A program made the translations under genes and the position numbers. Below, in pieces: positions 44,299 through 54,285 of a DNA stretch of 64,000 nt. The DNA is from JBBDXA01 sp040902585 (lineage in GTDB: Bacteria > Planctomycetota > Phycisphaerae > Phycisphaerales > Phycisphaeraceae): the NCBI GenBank assembly GCA_040902585.1, contig JBBDXA010000130.1, forward strand, positions 66,349 through 130,348, written 5' to 3'. Below the pieces are notes generated by a model. It worked only from the letters and a program-made list of their open reading frames with translations, did no database searches and was not told the DNA's origin. How positions within the stretch are numbered: the first letter of the stretch is position 1; the number at the start of each line of letters is the position of its first letter.

Positions 44299-47200
44299 AT
44301 GAATGATCGAATGAGTCATGCCCTGTTTCGCGCCATGCTTGCTTCCGCGTTGGCGTTGCTGATCATCTCGTCGGTCGCGGGGGAAGAGGTGAGTTCCAAA
44401 GCCCCGCCACTGTCGCCGGAGGAGTCGGTCAAGACGATGAAGGTTCAAGATGGATACCGCGTGGTTCCGGTGCTGACCGAGCCGCACATCCACGAGCCGT
44501 CGGCGATCGCGTGGGACGGCAACGGTCGGCTGTATGTCGTCGAGATGCGCACTTACATGCAGGAGATCGACGGGAAGAATCAGCTCACGCCGACCAGCCG
44601 CGTGTCTCGTCATGAAGACACCGATGGCGATGGCATCTACGACAAGCACACGGTCTTTGCCGACAACCTTTCGCTGCCGCGCATGGTGCTGCCGCTGCTG
44701 GATCGCGTCATCATTCGCGAGACGAACACGCTTGACCTCAAGAGCTACCAGGACACCGACGGGGACGGCGTAGCCGATCGCATCGAATTGTGGCATCAGG
44801 GCGGCGGTCGCGGAGGCAATCTCGAACATCAGCCCAGCGGCCTCATCTGGAACATCGATAACTGGATTTACGAAACCTACTCACAGCACCGCTACCGCTT
44901 CACCACCGGCAAAGTCGTGCGCGAGCCGTTGCCGCACGGCGCGGGGCAGTGGGGCCTGACGCACGACAACGTCGGACGGATCTTCTACTCCAGCGCGGGC
45001 GGGGAGAATCCCGCGACCGACTTTCAACAGCCGATCGTCTACGGTCGCATCGCCCTGCCAGGCGAACAGGCGTCAGGGTTTCGCGAAGTCTTTCCGATCG
45101 ACAACGTGCCTGACACGCAGGGCGGCCGGGGCCGATTGCGGGCAGACAACACGCTCAATCACTTCACGGCCAGCTGCGGGCAATCGATCTATCGCGGTGA
45201 CCGATTGCCTTCCGATTTCAGCGGTGATTTGATCATTCCTGAGCCGGTCGGTCGCCTGATCCGCCGGGCGAAGGTCACGAATGACAACGGCCGCATCATT
45301 GTCTCCAATGCTTACGAGAAGAAAGAGTTCATCGCATCGACGGATCCGAACTTCCGCCCGATCAACAGCGCCACCGGGCCCGATGGCTGCCTCTATATCG
45401 TTGACATGTATCGCGGCATCATTCAGGAAGGCAACTGGGTGCGACCGGGCTCGTACCTCCGCACCATCGTGCAGGCGTACGAACTGGACAAGAACATCGG
45501 CCGCGGCCGCATCTATCGCGTCGATCAACCCATCACGAAGCGCGGCCCCGCGCCGCGCATGCTCGACGAAACGCCCGCGCAGCTCGTCGCGCACCTTTCT
45601 CATCCCAACGGCTGGTGGCGCAGCGAAGCCCAGAAGCTGATCATCCTTCACGGCGACAAGAAAGTCGTCCCTGCACTGGATAGTCTGGCCCGCTCGGGCG
45701 GCGAACCGCTTGGCCGCTTGCATGCCCTCTGGACGCTGGAAGGGCTTGATGCCGTGGATCCGAGGATTCTCGCGCAGGGCTTGGCCGATCCTGACGGGCG
45801 CGTGCGCGCTGCGGCTGTGCGCATTGCCGAGTCGGCGATGGAAAAAGTGCGGTCGCTCGATGAAGGCCTCACGAAACTGACGGGTGATCCTGATCCGAAT
45901 GTGGCGATTCAGATGGTGCTCTCAGTCAGCCGCGGTGGTCATCCGCAGGCCGAGGAGATTCTTGCGGCTGTCCTTGCGACGCACAAAGACAACATCGCCG
46001 TGACGAGCATCGCCGGTCAGGTGCGCGCGCAGATGGCGTCCATCCTCGCCGAGCGACGACGTCTGGAAGAGATGCGGCGACAGAACGCGGCCCTCGCCGA
46101 GGCGGTCGAACGTGGCAAGACCATCTATGCCACGCTGTGCATCACGTGTCACGGTCCGGACGGCAAAGGTCTGTCCTCGCCCGACAAGAACGACCTGAAG
46201 CTTGCGCCGGCACTGGCGGGTTCGCCGCGCGTACTCGGGCACAAAGAACGGCTGGCCCGCATTGTGCTCAATGGTTTGATCGGTCCTGTCGACGGGAAAA
46301 CCTACGCGGGCGGTCTCATGCTTCCCATGAAGGCGAACGACGACCGCTGGATCGCCGATGTGATCACCTACATTCGCAATGATTTCGGCAACTCGGCCGG
46401 CCTCGTGGAGGAAGCGGATGTGAAGCGCATCCGGGCCGCTTCGCAGGATCGCGAAGGGCCGTGGACTCTGGCGGAACTGGAACGATATGATCCGCCCGCG
46501 CTGGCGCGCGGGAGCTGGAAACTGTCAGCGAGTCACAACCCGGCCAATCTTCGCAACAGCGTCGACGGCAATCGGAGCAGCCGATGGGATACGGGCGTTT
46601 CGCAGGTTCCTGGCATGTGGTTCAATATCGAACTGCCTGAACCGATGCGCGTGTTGTCGCTGCATCTGGACACGCGCGGCTCCAATGGTGATTACCCGCG
46701 CGGCTACGAAGTGCATGTCTCCAATGACGGCAAGAGTTGGGGCGAGCCTGTCGCCAAGGGCCGAGGCACGCAGCCGATGACGGAGATCGAATTGAGCACC
46801 TCGGAGCCGGCGCGGCACATCCGCATCACGCAGACAGGCAGTGTCAACGGATTGTTCTGGTCAATCCACGAGGTGACCCTCAAAGGAGCGCCCGCGACCG
46901 CCTCGACCGAGCCGTCGCTGGCACAGTTGCTTGCCAGGGAATCACCGGTGGATCTAGCGAAGCAGGCGCGCGCCAAGGGCGATGCGCAGCGCGGGGCCGC
47001 GCTCTTCTATAACCAGTCGATCACCTGCGCCAGGTGCCACGACCCGGCTGCGGGGAATCGCCTGGGCCCTGACCTGAGTGCGAAGCGAGACGGCGTGACG
47101 GATGCATTTCTCGTCGAATCCGTCCTCGAACCGTCCAAGTCCATCCGGCAGGGATTCGAGCAGTTCCTCGTGCAGGATCTGGAAGGCCTCACCGTCGCGG

Positions 47201-47448
47201 GATTCAAAGTGAAAGAGGATGCCAGGACGCTCGTGCTCCGCGAACCGGCCTTCGGCAAGGAGATCAAGCTGGCGAAGGATGATCTGAACTGGATAAGGCA
47301 GAGTCAGCTCTCTGTGATGCCGCCCGGTCTGGTGAATCAACTGAAGGGCCGCGACGAATTCCTCGACCTGGTGCGGTTCCTGATGGAAGTCAACGAAGGC
47401 GGCCTCGCGCGACTGAATGCCCTCAAGAAAGCATCGAAGCGCGATTGA
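44299..47448 (+). CDS. PVC-type multidomain dehydrogenase with two cytochrome c domains and an F5/8 type C domain
   Basis: After a signal peptide (MLASALALLIISSVAG), residues about 40-400 form a beta-propeller like the sorbosone/PQQ dehydrogenases (EPSAIAWDGNGRLYVVEMRTY, NSATGPDGCLYIVDMYRGIIQ). HEAT-like repeats follow. The first cytochrome c domain has LCITCHGPDGKG. A discoidin domain (F5/8 type C) comes next, with SHNPANLRNSVDGNRSSRWD and MWFNIELPEPMRVLSLHLDTRG. A second cytochrome has CARCHDPAAGNRLGPDLS. This architecture is characteristic of Planctomycetes, Verrucomicrobia and relatives. It probably oxidises a sugar in the periplasm and passes electrons to the hemes. A GATAAT box lies just before the ATG; an ATG four codons later is also possible. 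Confidence 0.9.
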   Translation: MNDRMSHALFRAMLASALALLIISSVAGEEVSSKAPPLSPEESVKTMKVQDGYRVVPVLTEPHIHEPSAIAWDGNGRLYVVEMRTYMQEIDGKNQLTPTSRVSRHEDTDGDGIYDKHTVFADNLSLPRMVLPLLDRVIIRETNTLDLKSYQDTDGDGVADRIELWHQGGGRGGNLEHQPSGLIWNIDNWIYETYSQHRYRFTTGKVVREPLPHGAGQWGLTHDNVGRIFYSSAGGENPATDFQQPIVYGRIALPGEQASGFREVFPIDNVPDTQGGRGRLRADNTLNHFTASCGQSIYRGDRLPSDFSGDLIIPEPVGRLIRRAKVTNDNGRIIVSNAYEKKEFIASTDPNFRPINSATGPDGCLYIVDMYRGIIQEGNWVRPGSYLRTIVQAYELDKNIGRGRIYRVDQPITKRGPAPRMLDETPAQLVAHLSHPNGWWRSEAQKLIILHGDKKVVPALDSLARSGGEPLGRLHALWTLEGLDAVDPRILAQGLADPDGRVRAAAVRIAESAMEKVRSLDEGLTKLTGDPDPNVAIQMVLSVSRGGHPQAEEILAAVLATHKDNIAVTSIAGQVRAQMASILAERRRLEEMRRQNAALAEAVERGKTIYATLCITCHGPDGKGLSSPDKNDLKLAPALAGSPRVLGHKERLARIVLNGLIGPVDGKTYAGGLMLPMKANDDRWIADVITYIRNDFGNSAGLVEEADVKRIRAASQDREGPWTLAELERYDPPALARGSWKLSASHNPANLRNSVDGNRSSRWDTGVSQVPGMWFNIELPEPMRVLSLHLDTRGSNGDYPRGYEVHVSNDGKSWGEPVAKGRGTQPMTEIELSTSEPARHIRITQTGSVNGLFWSIHEVTLKGAPATASTEPSLAQLLARESPVDLAKQARAKGDAQRGAALFYNQSITCARCHDPAAGNRLGPDLSAKRDGVTDAFLVESVLEPSKSIRQGFEQFLVQDLEGLTVAGFKVKEDARTLVLREPAFGKEIKLAKDDLNWIRQSQLSVMPPGLVNQLKGRDEFLDLVRFLMEVNEGGLARLNALKKASKRD

Positions 47449-47544
47449 TGGTCTGGAAACTCGGCGCGGGGCTGGGGTATTTGTCCTGATCCATGTTGTG
47501 TCGTCCGGTTGGAGGGAATGACCATTCACCCGATCGAGTAGGCA

Positions 47545-49707
47545 TCATTCCGGATAGACGACGACATTCACCAGCGTCTTGTCAATGACGAATGATTCAG
47601 CTCTGCTCTTCGCCTCGGCGTCGAGCTTCTGGCCGACGGTCTTGAAGGACACTCGCAGGAAATGTTCGCCGCCGTTGAGCTTGAGGTATGCATTCGCGTC
47701 GGCGTCCTTCAATCCCATCGTTCGCAGAGTTTCCTGCACTTTCTTCGCCAGTTCCCGAGCATCCACCCGCACTTCCGTTAACTCGAAGAATTCAGCGCCC
47801 GGCAATAGTCGGGCCATCAGCGACGCTTTTTCGCGTTCATTCAGCACGACTCCAGACAGGCGATACGTATGTGGAGTTGCCAGTTCCTTGGCCGAAACCC
47901 CTGCGGGTAATTCCTCCAGCAGTCTCTTGACGTCCACCGGCGGGGGCGGGGGTGGAAGGGCCACGGGCGGAGGGATCTTCTCGAGCGTGAAGGTGGCTTT
48001 CTCATCGGCCGTGGCAATCTTGAACGTACGCTTCTGGGCGATGTATTGGTCGGCCTCCACCTCGCACTCGTAAATGCCCGGGCCCAGTTTGAAAGTTCCC
48101 TTGCCCTCTTCATCCAAGGTGACTTTCGCGCGACTGGCATCGCCTCTCTTTGCGATGGTCACCGTCGCGTTGGCGGGTACCACCGTCACCTCGATGAATC
48201 GCTTTCGCTGCTTCAATTCCAGGACCAGTTCCTTCTCCGGGTCGAAGCCGGTCTCGATCGCAAACTCGATCGGATCGTACGCATCGTGTTTCGATGTCAT
48301 CGCGAACCTGCCGTACGGCACGCTCACCGCGACGGACCCGTCAGGCCCCGTTGCAGCGTCGAGTTCTGCGGTCGCCTCAGGCACGATGCTCAGCGTGACC
48401 TGCGCGACGCTGGGTACGGTGCGGATTTTCAGAAGCACAGTTCGCGGGGCAGCACGCTTGAGATTCACTTCGCGTTTCACGACCACTTTCCCGTCTGAGG
48501 TCAGGAGGAACTGTCCCTTATACTCGCCCGGTGCTGCGAGTTGGCATTCGCCGGTGAAACTGCCATCCGGTTTGAGACTGATGTCGTAGGTTCGTTCCTT
48601 CACTTTCAACTGAAGAGAAGCACCTTGAGGCAGGGCATCAATCTTGCCTTCGAAGGGCAGGCGGCTCGCGGCCGTGGACAGGTTGCCGGGGTTGTAGAGG
48701 AGTATGCGTGGCGGAGTGCTGCCCCCGGCGAGGAATACGATTGTCAACAGGGCAACGAGCGCGACCAGCGCGGCGGCGACGACGGGACGCCAGCGACTCT
48801 TGCGCGGCTCTTGGATCGGCGGCGGCAACGGGACAGGAGCGCCGTCGCTCACGCCACCTTGAGATAGATCCTCCAACACCGTGCGAGCGGATGCGTAGCG
48901 TTTTTCGATCGGCTTGGCCATCAGCTTTTCGATGAGGACCGCCAGCTTGGCCGGGAATTGCGGAATGATCGAATCAATTCTCTGCACCGACGCGGCGGGG
49001 TCGCAATGCCACGCCATCCACTTGGCGGCCGACGGTGCCACGGGGGACTCCTCGGGTCCGAAGATGCCGGGCAGTTGCCGGCGAAACGCGAGACGGCCCA
49101 GTGCCATTTCATACGCCATGAAGCCAAGGGCATAGAGGTCGCTGGCGGGCAGCCGTCGGCCGTTGTCGCGCAGCACTTCCGGAGCGACATACTGGACGGT
49201 GCCGACGCCATAAGTCCGATCGGCATCCTGCTCCGCCGCCAGACCGAAGTCGGTGATCTTGTAGTGCTGAATCGAATCGACCAGCAGGTTGGACGGCTTC
49301 AGATCGTTGTGCAGGACGGGAGGCGACTGCTCGTGCATGTGCAGCAGTCCCTGGCAGACCTGGGCGATCATCGAGCGGATCTGCGACGGTTCGGTCGGCC
49401 CGTCGCCGATGCGTTCGGTCAGCGTGTGCGGGATCAGTTCCATGGCGATCCACGGCTGTTGTTCGTCGACGCCAAACTTGAAGATGTTGACGATGTTGGG
49501 ATGGCCCGACAACTGCGCGAGCAGTTTCGCCTCTTCAAGAAACTTCTGCTTTCTCGCCGTATCGCGAGGCGGAATCGGCGTGAGCAGCTTGATGGCGACG
49601 GTGCGAGCAATTCCCTCGCCCATGTCTTCCGAGGCTTTGAAGACCGATCCATCTGCGCCCCCGCCCAGAGGATCACCCAGTGTGTAGCGGCCGAATTGTC
49701 GGATCAT
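47545..49707 (-). CDS. Membrane-anchored Ser/Thr protein kinase
   Basis: Residues 1-285 form an Hanks-type kinase with a glycine loop LGGGADGSVFKA, the ATP lysine in VAIKLLT, and catalytic HNDLKPSN. DFG and VAPE follow in order. The catalytic loop is HND where most kinases have HRD; the Asp is kept, so the enzyme is non-RD. One membrane helix (VVAAALVALVALLTIVFLAGG) leads to a large outer part. That part has PEGA/carboxypeptidase-regulatory-like beta domains and a C-terminal domain of about 120 residues. It starts with an ATGA overlap with the FHA gene, which supports a kinase-FHA signalling pair in the pilus operon. Confidence 0.9.
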   Translation of the reverse strand: MIRQFGRYTLGDPLGGGADGSVFKASEDMGEGIARTVAIKLLTPIPPRDTARKQKFLEEAKLLAQLSGHPNIVNIFKFGVDEQQPWIAMELIPHTLTERIGDGPTEPSQIRSMIAQVCQGLLHMHEQSPPVLHNDLKPSNLLVDSIQHYKITDFGLAAEQDADRTYGVGTVQYVAPEVLRDNGRRLPASDLYALGFMAYEMALGRLAFRRQLPGIFGPEESPVAPSAAKWMAWHCDPAASVQRIDSIIPQFPAKLAVLIEKLMAKPIEKRYASARTVLEDLSQGGVSDGAPVPLPPPIQEPRKSRWRPVVAAALVALVALLTIVFLAGGSTPPRILLYNPGNLSTAASRLPFEGKIDALPQGASLQLKVKERTYDISLKPDGSFTGECQLAAPGEYKGQFLLTSDGKVVVKREVNLKRAAPRTVLLKIRTVPSVAQVTLSIVPEATAELDAATGPDGSVAVSVPYGRFAMTSKHDAYDPIEFAIETGFDPEKELVLELKQRKRFIEVTVVPANATVTIAKRGDASRAKVTLDEEGKGTFKLGPGIYECEVEADQYIAQKRTFKIATADEKATFTLEKIPPPVALPPPPPPVDVKRLLEELPAGVSAKELATPHTYRLSGVVLNEREKASLMARLLPGAEFFELTEVRVDARELAKKVQETLRTMGLKDADANAYLKLNGGEHFLRVSFKTVGQKLDAEAKSRAESFVIDKTLVNVVVYPE

Positions 49708-50507
49708 GGCTTGGCCTTCCCGAATTGGGTGTTCTTCTCAAATCGAAACCGTGCGAACTGCAACAGGGCGGCACCCTCCAGCTCAACGGTCCTGGCACCG
49801 TCGTCGGCACTTTTCGTTCCGCCGAACAATCGCAACAAGGCATCGGCGTGCTCGGCATCAGCGTCGGCCAGTGACTTTCGCTCCAGCGATTGAGGTGCCG
49901 GCAGTGAGCGAAGCAGCAGAGCCAATCTTCCGAAGGCGTCGGCGGCATCGTCGTATCGGCTGGCGCGGTCCAGTCGCCACGCATCGGTCAGCAGGATAAG
50001 TGATGCCGCGGGCAATTGTCGCCGACCCACCTGTTGGCGCGACCATTGCTCGAGATAGACGTAGGCATCCACAATCTGTCTCCCTCGCAGATCCGATTGA
50101 CGCGAGGTCGGCACCGAGGCAGGTCGAAAGATCGCCGACGCCAACAGCAGGAGCAGAATGACCGACACGAGGGCCAGCGTTCGCGACATGCGCGCGGACT
50201 TGTGACCGCCTCCAAGGGCACCCATATCGATTGCCAGTTCGGTTTCGCCGATTGAAATGCGATCTTTCGCGGCGATGACCACTTCGTCGGTAATGTGCTT
50301 TCCGCTGACGATCGTGCCCTGTGCCGAAAGATTCTGAAGGACGACACCTTCGTCACTACATCGCACGACGGCATGTTCGAAGGATGCGGTTGGGTCGGTC
50401 AGTTGAATCCGGGCGGAGGGGCTGCGGCCGATGAGAGTCTCACCGGGCGACAGCGTGACGATGAGGCCGGCCTGTTGTCCCGAAATGATGCGCAGCGTTA
50501 TGGCCAT
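49704..50507 (-). CDS. FHA domain protein with membrane helix
   Basis: The start is set at the ATG at 50507 (MAITLRIISGQQAG), where the FHA fold begins; a longer frame adds ten residues. Residues 1-90 carry the phosphothreonine-binding layout (LIGRSPSARIQLTDPTASFEHAVV and the asparagine-less loop QNLSAQGTIVSG). One helix (LALVSVILLLLLASAIF) leads to a helical domain of about 130 residues outside the membrane. FHA domains read Thr phosphorylation, and the kinase gene overlaps the end of this gene, so the two probably work together. A possible TATAGT -10 lies at 50538-50543. Confidence 0.82.
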   Translation of the reverse strand: MAITLRIISGQQAGLIVTLSPGETLIGRSPSARIQLTDPTASFEHAVVRCSDEGVVLQNLSAQGTIVSGKHITDEVVIAAKDRISIGETELAIDMGALGGGHKSARMSRTLALVSVILLLLLASAIFRPASVPTSRQSDLRGRQIVDAYVYLEQWSRQQVGRRQLPAASLILLTDAWRLDRASRYDDAADAFGRLALLLRSLPAPQSLERKSLADADAEHADALLRLFGGTKSADDGARTVELEGAALLQFARFRFEKNTQFGKAKP

Positions 50508-50546
50508 GGGAATTCTCGTGATCCAACATGGTGCCAAACTATACGG

Positions 50547-51461
50547 TTACGACAAAGCCAGATCCCCGCGGAGGATACGCACGATCATAGGTCCGAAGAT
50601 CAGCAGGACAGCCGACGCCAGGACCAGCATGGCAGGCATCATAACGAGAGAACTCGCCTTGCCGGCCGAGTCCTGCGCCTTGACGACGCGGGCGATGTTC
50701 ATTCCTTCCGCGAGCCGTTCCAGCGTATCGGCCATGGGCCAGCCCAGTTCCTGGGCTTGATTGATCGTCTCGACCAGGTCGCGAATCTCCGGCAGGCGCG
50801 TGCGGTCGCTCAATCGCATCAGTGCCTCGCGCCGCTGGGCGCCCAGTTCGATCTCCGACAATGCTTCGTCGATCTCCTGACCCAAGGGATGGCTGGCGTA
50901 GTCGGCGACAATCCGGCGCAGCGCGAGGTTGAGCGACGTGCCCGAGCGGAGCGTGAGCACCATCAGGTCCAGCACGTAGGGCATGGCCATCTGAATCTGA
51001 TGCTCGCGGGCCGCGCCGCGGGCCCGCAGGGTGGTCATGATCAGCAGCGGACCGACGATGGCCATGCTCAGGCCCAGTAATGAATCGAGCGAGGCAGTCA
51101 TCATCAGCATCGATCCGGTCAGAAACGCGGCGGCGAGGCTGCCGATGAGGGCGGAGATGGCCACGTGTTCCTCGGCGGAGAGCCCGGCGGGAGCGCCCGC
51201 GCGGCGGGTCATCTCTCGCCACTGCTCGATCATCCCGCGCGGTGCCGCCGCCGACAGTGGTCCGGAGAGGGCATAGATGAGCGGATAAGTCAGCCGTATC
51301 AGCGGATTCTCGTCGATCGCCTTGCGAAGCCTGGGGCGCTGTTCGATCTGGCTCCGCATCCGGCGATCCAGGCGGATGAGAACGCCCCCCACCACGAGCG
51401 TCAGCAGCATCGTGGTGATGCCGGCGAGCGCGAGAATCAATATGGACATGGGCTCTGTCAT
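50547..51461 (-). CDS. tadC: Tad pilus inner-membrane protein TadC (T2SSF family)
   Basis: This protein of about 304 residues has an N-terminal helix, a soluble loop and then the type II secretion F domain. Recognisable parts are MAMPYVLDLMVLTLRSGTSLNLALRRI, LGQEIDEALSEIELGAQRREALMRL and ELGWPMADTLERLAEGMN, with a C-terminal helix pair. With TadB it forms the inner-membrane platform that the CpaF ATPase drives. GTG at 51467, next to the TadB stop, is an alternative start. Confidence 0.9.
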   Translation of the reverse strand: MTEPMSILILALAGITTMLLTLVVGGVLIRLDRRMRSQIEQRPRLRKAIDENPLIRLTYPLIYALSGPLSAAAPRGMIEQWREMTRRAGAPAGLSAEEHVAISALIGSLAAAFLTGSMLMMTASLDSLLGLSMAIVGPLLIMTTLRARGAAREHQIQMAMPYVLDLMVLTLRSGTSLNLALRRIVADYASHPLGQEIDEALSEIELGAQRREALMRLSDRTRLPEIRDLVETINQAQELGWPMADTLERLAEGMNIARVVKAQDSAGKASSLVMMPAMLVLASAVLLIFGPMIVRILRGDLALS

Positions 51462-51467
51462 TTTCAC

Positions 51468-52310
51468 TCACACTTCCTGCCCGACGATGCGCGACGCCCA
51501 GAAGATCCCCGCGCCGGCAAGTAAACCCGCCAGCGTCAGAATCGCGATCCCTTCGATGGTCTGGAACAAGAGCGCCACGCCTTCGCCGTCGACCGTAGCC
51601 ATCATCAGCAGCATGAAGATCGGCGCGGCGAGCAGGACTTTGATATTGGTCCGGCCCTCGGCTGTCTCAGCGCGGATCGCGCCCATCATCTGCTTGAGCT
51701 TTTCCAGCGACACGGCGATGCGCGAGAGCGTGGTCGCGATGTCGCCGCCCATCTCGCGATTCACCAGCAGCGCGGAGACGACCAGGTTGAATTCCTGAAG
51801 GTCCAGCTTGCGGCGGGCATCGTTGAGAATCGTCTGCATATCCAGTCCCAGCGCGTAGCCGTTGGCCATGATGCGAAACTCGTTGCGAATCGGTTGCGGC
51901 GTGTTCTCCGCAAGCCGTTGGAGCGCCTGCGGCAACGAGAGTCCGGCGCGGACGCTGTTGGCCATGGCACCGACCGCGGCAGGCAACTGATCACGGATAG
52001 CGCGCCGCCTGCGATTCCAGACGAAGTCAATCACAATGGGTGACAACAGAAAAGTCGCCAGCCAGAACGCGATGGCGAGGATCGGATTGGGGATGATGTA
52101 CAGCAACAACAAGAGGAGGAGAATCCGGGCCGCGGTAAGGCCCCAGAACCAGCGGTTCACATCGATCGCCTCCGGGGTGAATCGCCGGGCTGTTTCGATC
52201 ATCCACGTCCGCTCGCGATGGACCCACCCGACGATTGCGCGCTGGCCGACCCATGCGCCGAGTCCCGCGGCTACGCCGAACAGAATGATGATCAGAATCT
52301 GCATGGTCAT
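51468..52310 (-). CDS. tadB: Tad pilus inner-membrane protein TadB (T2SSF family)
   Basis: The 280-residue protein has membrane helices near residues 4-24, 58-78 and 80-97. The F domain has LPAAVGAMANSVRAGLSLPQALQRLAE and MGGDIATTLSRIAVSLEKLKQMMGAIRAETAEGR, and helices close the C-terminus. It has an ATGA overlap with cpaF and directly precedes tadC, the standard Tad order. Confidence 0.9.
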   Translation of the reverse strand: MTMQILIIILFGVAAGLGAWVGQRAIVGWVHRERTWMIETARRFTPEAIDVNRWFWGLTAARILLLLLLLYIIPNPILAIAFWLATFLLSPIVIDFVWNRRRRAIRDQLPAAVGAMANSVRAGLSLPQALQRLAENTPQPIRNEFRIMANGYALGLDMQTILNDARRKLDLQEFNLVVSALLVNREMGGDIATTLSRIAVSLEKLKQMMGAIRAETAEGRTNIKVLLAAPIFMLLMMATVDGEGVALLFQTIEGIAILTLAGLLAGAGIFWASRIVGQEV

Positions 52311-54160
52311 TTCGCGGGGGTTAGCCAGGTTTCCAGGTCGAGGTAGCCGCCGGCCACCATCTCGGGGAGGAAGGTCGGCAGGTAGCCGGTCAGGCTCAGT
52401 TCCGCCGCGTCTTCGGGGCCGTCGGTGCGCAAGAGGTCGCGTAGTTCCACTTCGCCGGTCGTTGGGCTGACGCGCATCACTTCGGATATCTGCGTGATCA
52501 TCCGGCGGCCGCGCGGCTGCCTGCGGATGTAGACGATCAGGTCCAGCGACTGCGCCACCTGTTGCCGCACCGCCGCCATCGGAAGGTCGGCGGCGGTCAA
52601 TACCATCGTTTCAAGCCGGCTGATCACATCCTGCGCGCTGTTGGCGTGAAGCGTCGTCATGGAACCGGCGTGGCCTGTGTTCATCGCCTGGAGCATGTCC
52701 AGCGCCTCGCCGCCGCGGCATTCGCCGACGATGATCCGGTCCGGCCTCATGCGCAGCGCGTTCTTCAACAGGTCGCGAATCGTGACCGCGCCCGTCCCCT
52801 CCGCGCTGACAGGCCGCGTCTCCAGCGTCACCACATGCTCCTGCTGAAGGCTCAGTTCAGCGGCGTCTTCGATCGTCACCAGTCGCTCGTGCGACGGGAT
52901 CATGCCGCTGAGGGCGTTCAGGAGCGTGGTCTTGCCCGACCCGGTGCCGCCGGCGATGACGATATTGGAACGGAACCGCACGGCCGCTTCGAGAAAGGTG
53001 GCCGCCAACTGGTTCAACGAGCGCCAGTCGATCAGATGCTGAACAGTGATTTCCCGCGTGGGGAATTTGCGGATGGTGATGCACGCTCCGCGCACCGCCA
53101 GAGGCTCGATCACAGCGTTGACGCGCGAACCATCCTTGAGTCGGGCGTCCACCAGCGGCTGCGAACGGTCGATGCGCCGGCCCATCGGCGCGACGATCCG
53201 TTCCAGCACCGCGGTCGCCGCTTCCGGCGAAGTGAATTTCTTGCGGGTCCGCACCACCCGTCCGGCGCGCTCCACATAGATCAGCGTGGGGCAGACCACC
53301 ATGATCTCCGATACGTCCGGCGAATCGATCAAATCCTGCAGCGGGCCGTAGCCGAAGATCATGTCGAACAGAACTTTCTTCAGGTAGCTGTTGATGAGAT
53401 AACGCTTCTGGTTCTCCAGCAGTTGCGCGGTCAGTTGCGGGCCCTTCGAGGCCATGAGATCGTCGATCGTCTGTTCGAGGTCGATTCCGGCGCGAGGAGC
53501 CTGGCCATTGAACATGGCCTGAATGAGCGGGGCTACGCTCTGTTCCAGGGCCGCGATCTGCACCTGCTGCGAGTAGGGCAGCGGGCCGGCACCGTTGGCT
53601 GATGCCGACGCCAGCTTCGACGCCAGTCGTGCGCGGACGGCGTGATCCAGCAGGGCATCGGAGAGTGGCGGCGTCGAGCATTGCGTCTTGAAGTCGCCCT
53701 GGAGGAGGTTGTCGATGGTCGCGTCGATCAGTTCGATGCGGGCGGGAATCGGATCGAATCCGCCGCCGGAGAGTCGAAGATCGAGCTTTCGGAGAATGTT
53801 GATGTGCAGGAGACGCTGGATGGCGAGCACGTCATCATCGTGGCTGGCGGTCGCTTGCAGCGCGGAGATTTCGATGGTGAGCGCGTACTCCGCAATGTTG
53901 ATTTCGTTGATTCGCCCCAGCACGCACCTGCGGCCGGCCTGGACTTCGGTCCCGTTCACGGTCATCGGATTGACATTTTCAGCCAGCACCAGTTCCCAGC
54001 CCTGATCGCAGCGTTCGACCCGAGCGTGTTCGCGCGAGATGAATTGCGAGGGGAGCTGCACCGTGCAGGCAGCGTCGCGGCCGATGGCGAAGCCGGAGTC
54101 CCCTTCGTGCGCCACCCATTGGCGAGCGTGAACCAGATTCTGGACAACCACGCGAATCAT
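52307..54160 (-). CDS. cpaF: Tad pilus ATPase CpaF/TadA with N-terminal FHA domain
   Basis: The ATG at 54160 follows GAGG with 8 nt spacing and gives 617 residues; upstream starts add 52 residues of unlikely leader. Residues 1-100 form an FHA domain (FAIGRDAACTVQLPSQFISREHARVE, NPMTVNGTEV). A CpaF core follows with Walker A in IAGGTGSGKTTLLNAL, IEDAAELSLQQEHVVTLETRP, RMRPDRIIVGECRGGEALDMLQAMNTGHAGSMTTLHAN. It hydrolyses ATP to power Flp pilus assembly or retraction. The fused FHA domain ties it to the Ser/Thr kinase in the same operon. Confidence 0.92.
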   Translation of the reverse strand: MIRVVVQNLVHARQWVAHEGDSGFAIGRDAACTVQLPSQFISREHARVERCDQGWELVLAENVNPMTVNGTEVQAGRRCVLGRINEINIAEYALTIEISALQATASHDDDVLAIQRLLHINILRKLDLRLSGGGFDPIPARIELIDATIDNLLQGDFKTQCSTPPLSDALLDHAVRARLASKLASASANGAGPLPYSQQVQIAALEQSVAPLIQAMFNGQAPRAGIDLEQTIDDLMASKGPQLTAQLLENQKRYLINSYLKKVLFDMIFGYGPLQDLIDSPDVSEIMVVCPTLIYVERAGRVVRTRKKFTSPEAATAVLERIVAPMGRRIDRSQPLVDARLKDGSRVNAVIEPLAVRGACITIRKFPTREITVQHLIDWRSLNQLAATFLEAAVRFRSNIVIAGGTGSGKTTLLNALSGMIPSHERLVTIEDAAELSLQQEHVVTLETRPVSAEGTGAVTIRDLLKNALRMRPDRIIVGECRGGEALDMLQAMNTGHAGSMTTLHANSAQDVISRLETMVLTAADLPMAAVRQQVAQSLDLIVYIRRQPRGRRMITQISEVMRVSPTTGEVELRDLLRTDGPEDAAELSLTGYLPTFLPEMVAGGYLDLETWLTPAK

Positions 54161-54285
54161 TTTGTGTGCCTCAGAATTCCGCCGTAAGGGTGTTTCAGCG
54201 CCGGTGTCAGCGGCGGCCCCTTCGCCGGAACGAATCACTTGGGCGAAGGGCATGGCGACTGTGCGCGTGAGAACTCCGCTCGATC

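Noticed and set aside
50539..51471. 310-residue minus-strand frame overlapping tadC
   Set aside because: It is an out-of-frame Arg/Pro/His-rich shadow; the tadC frame has the secretion F domain.
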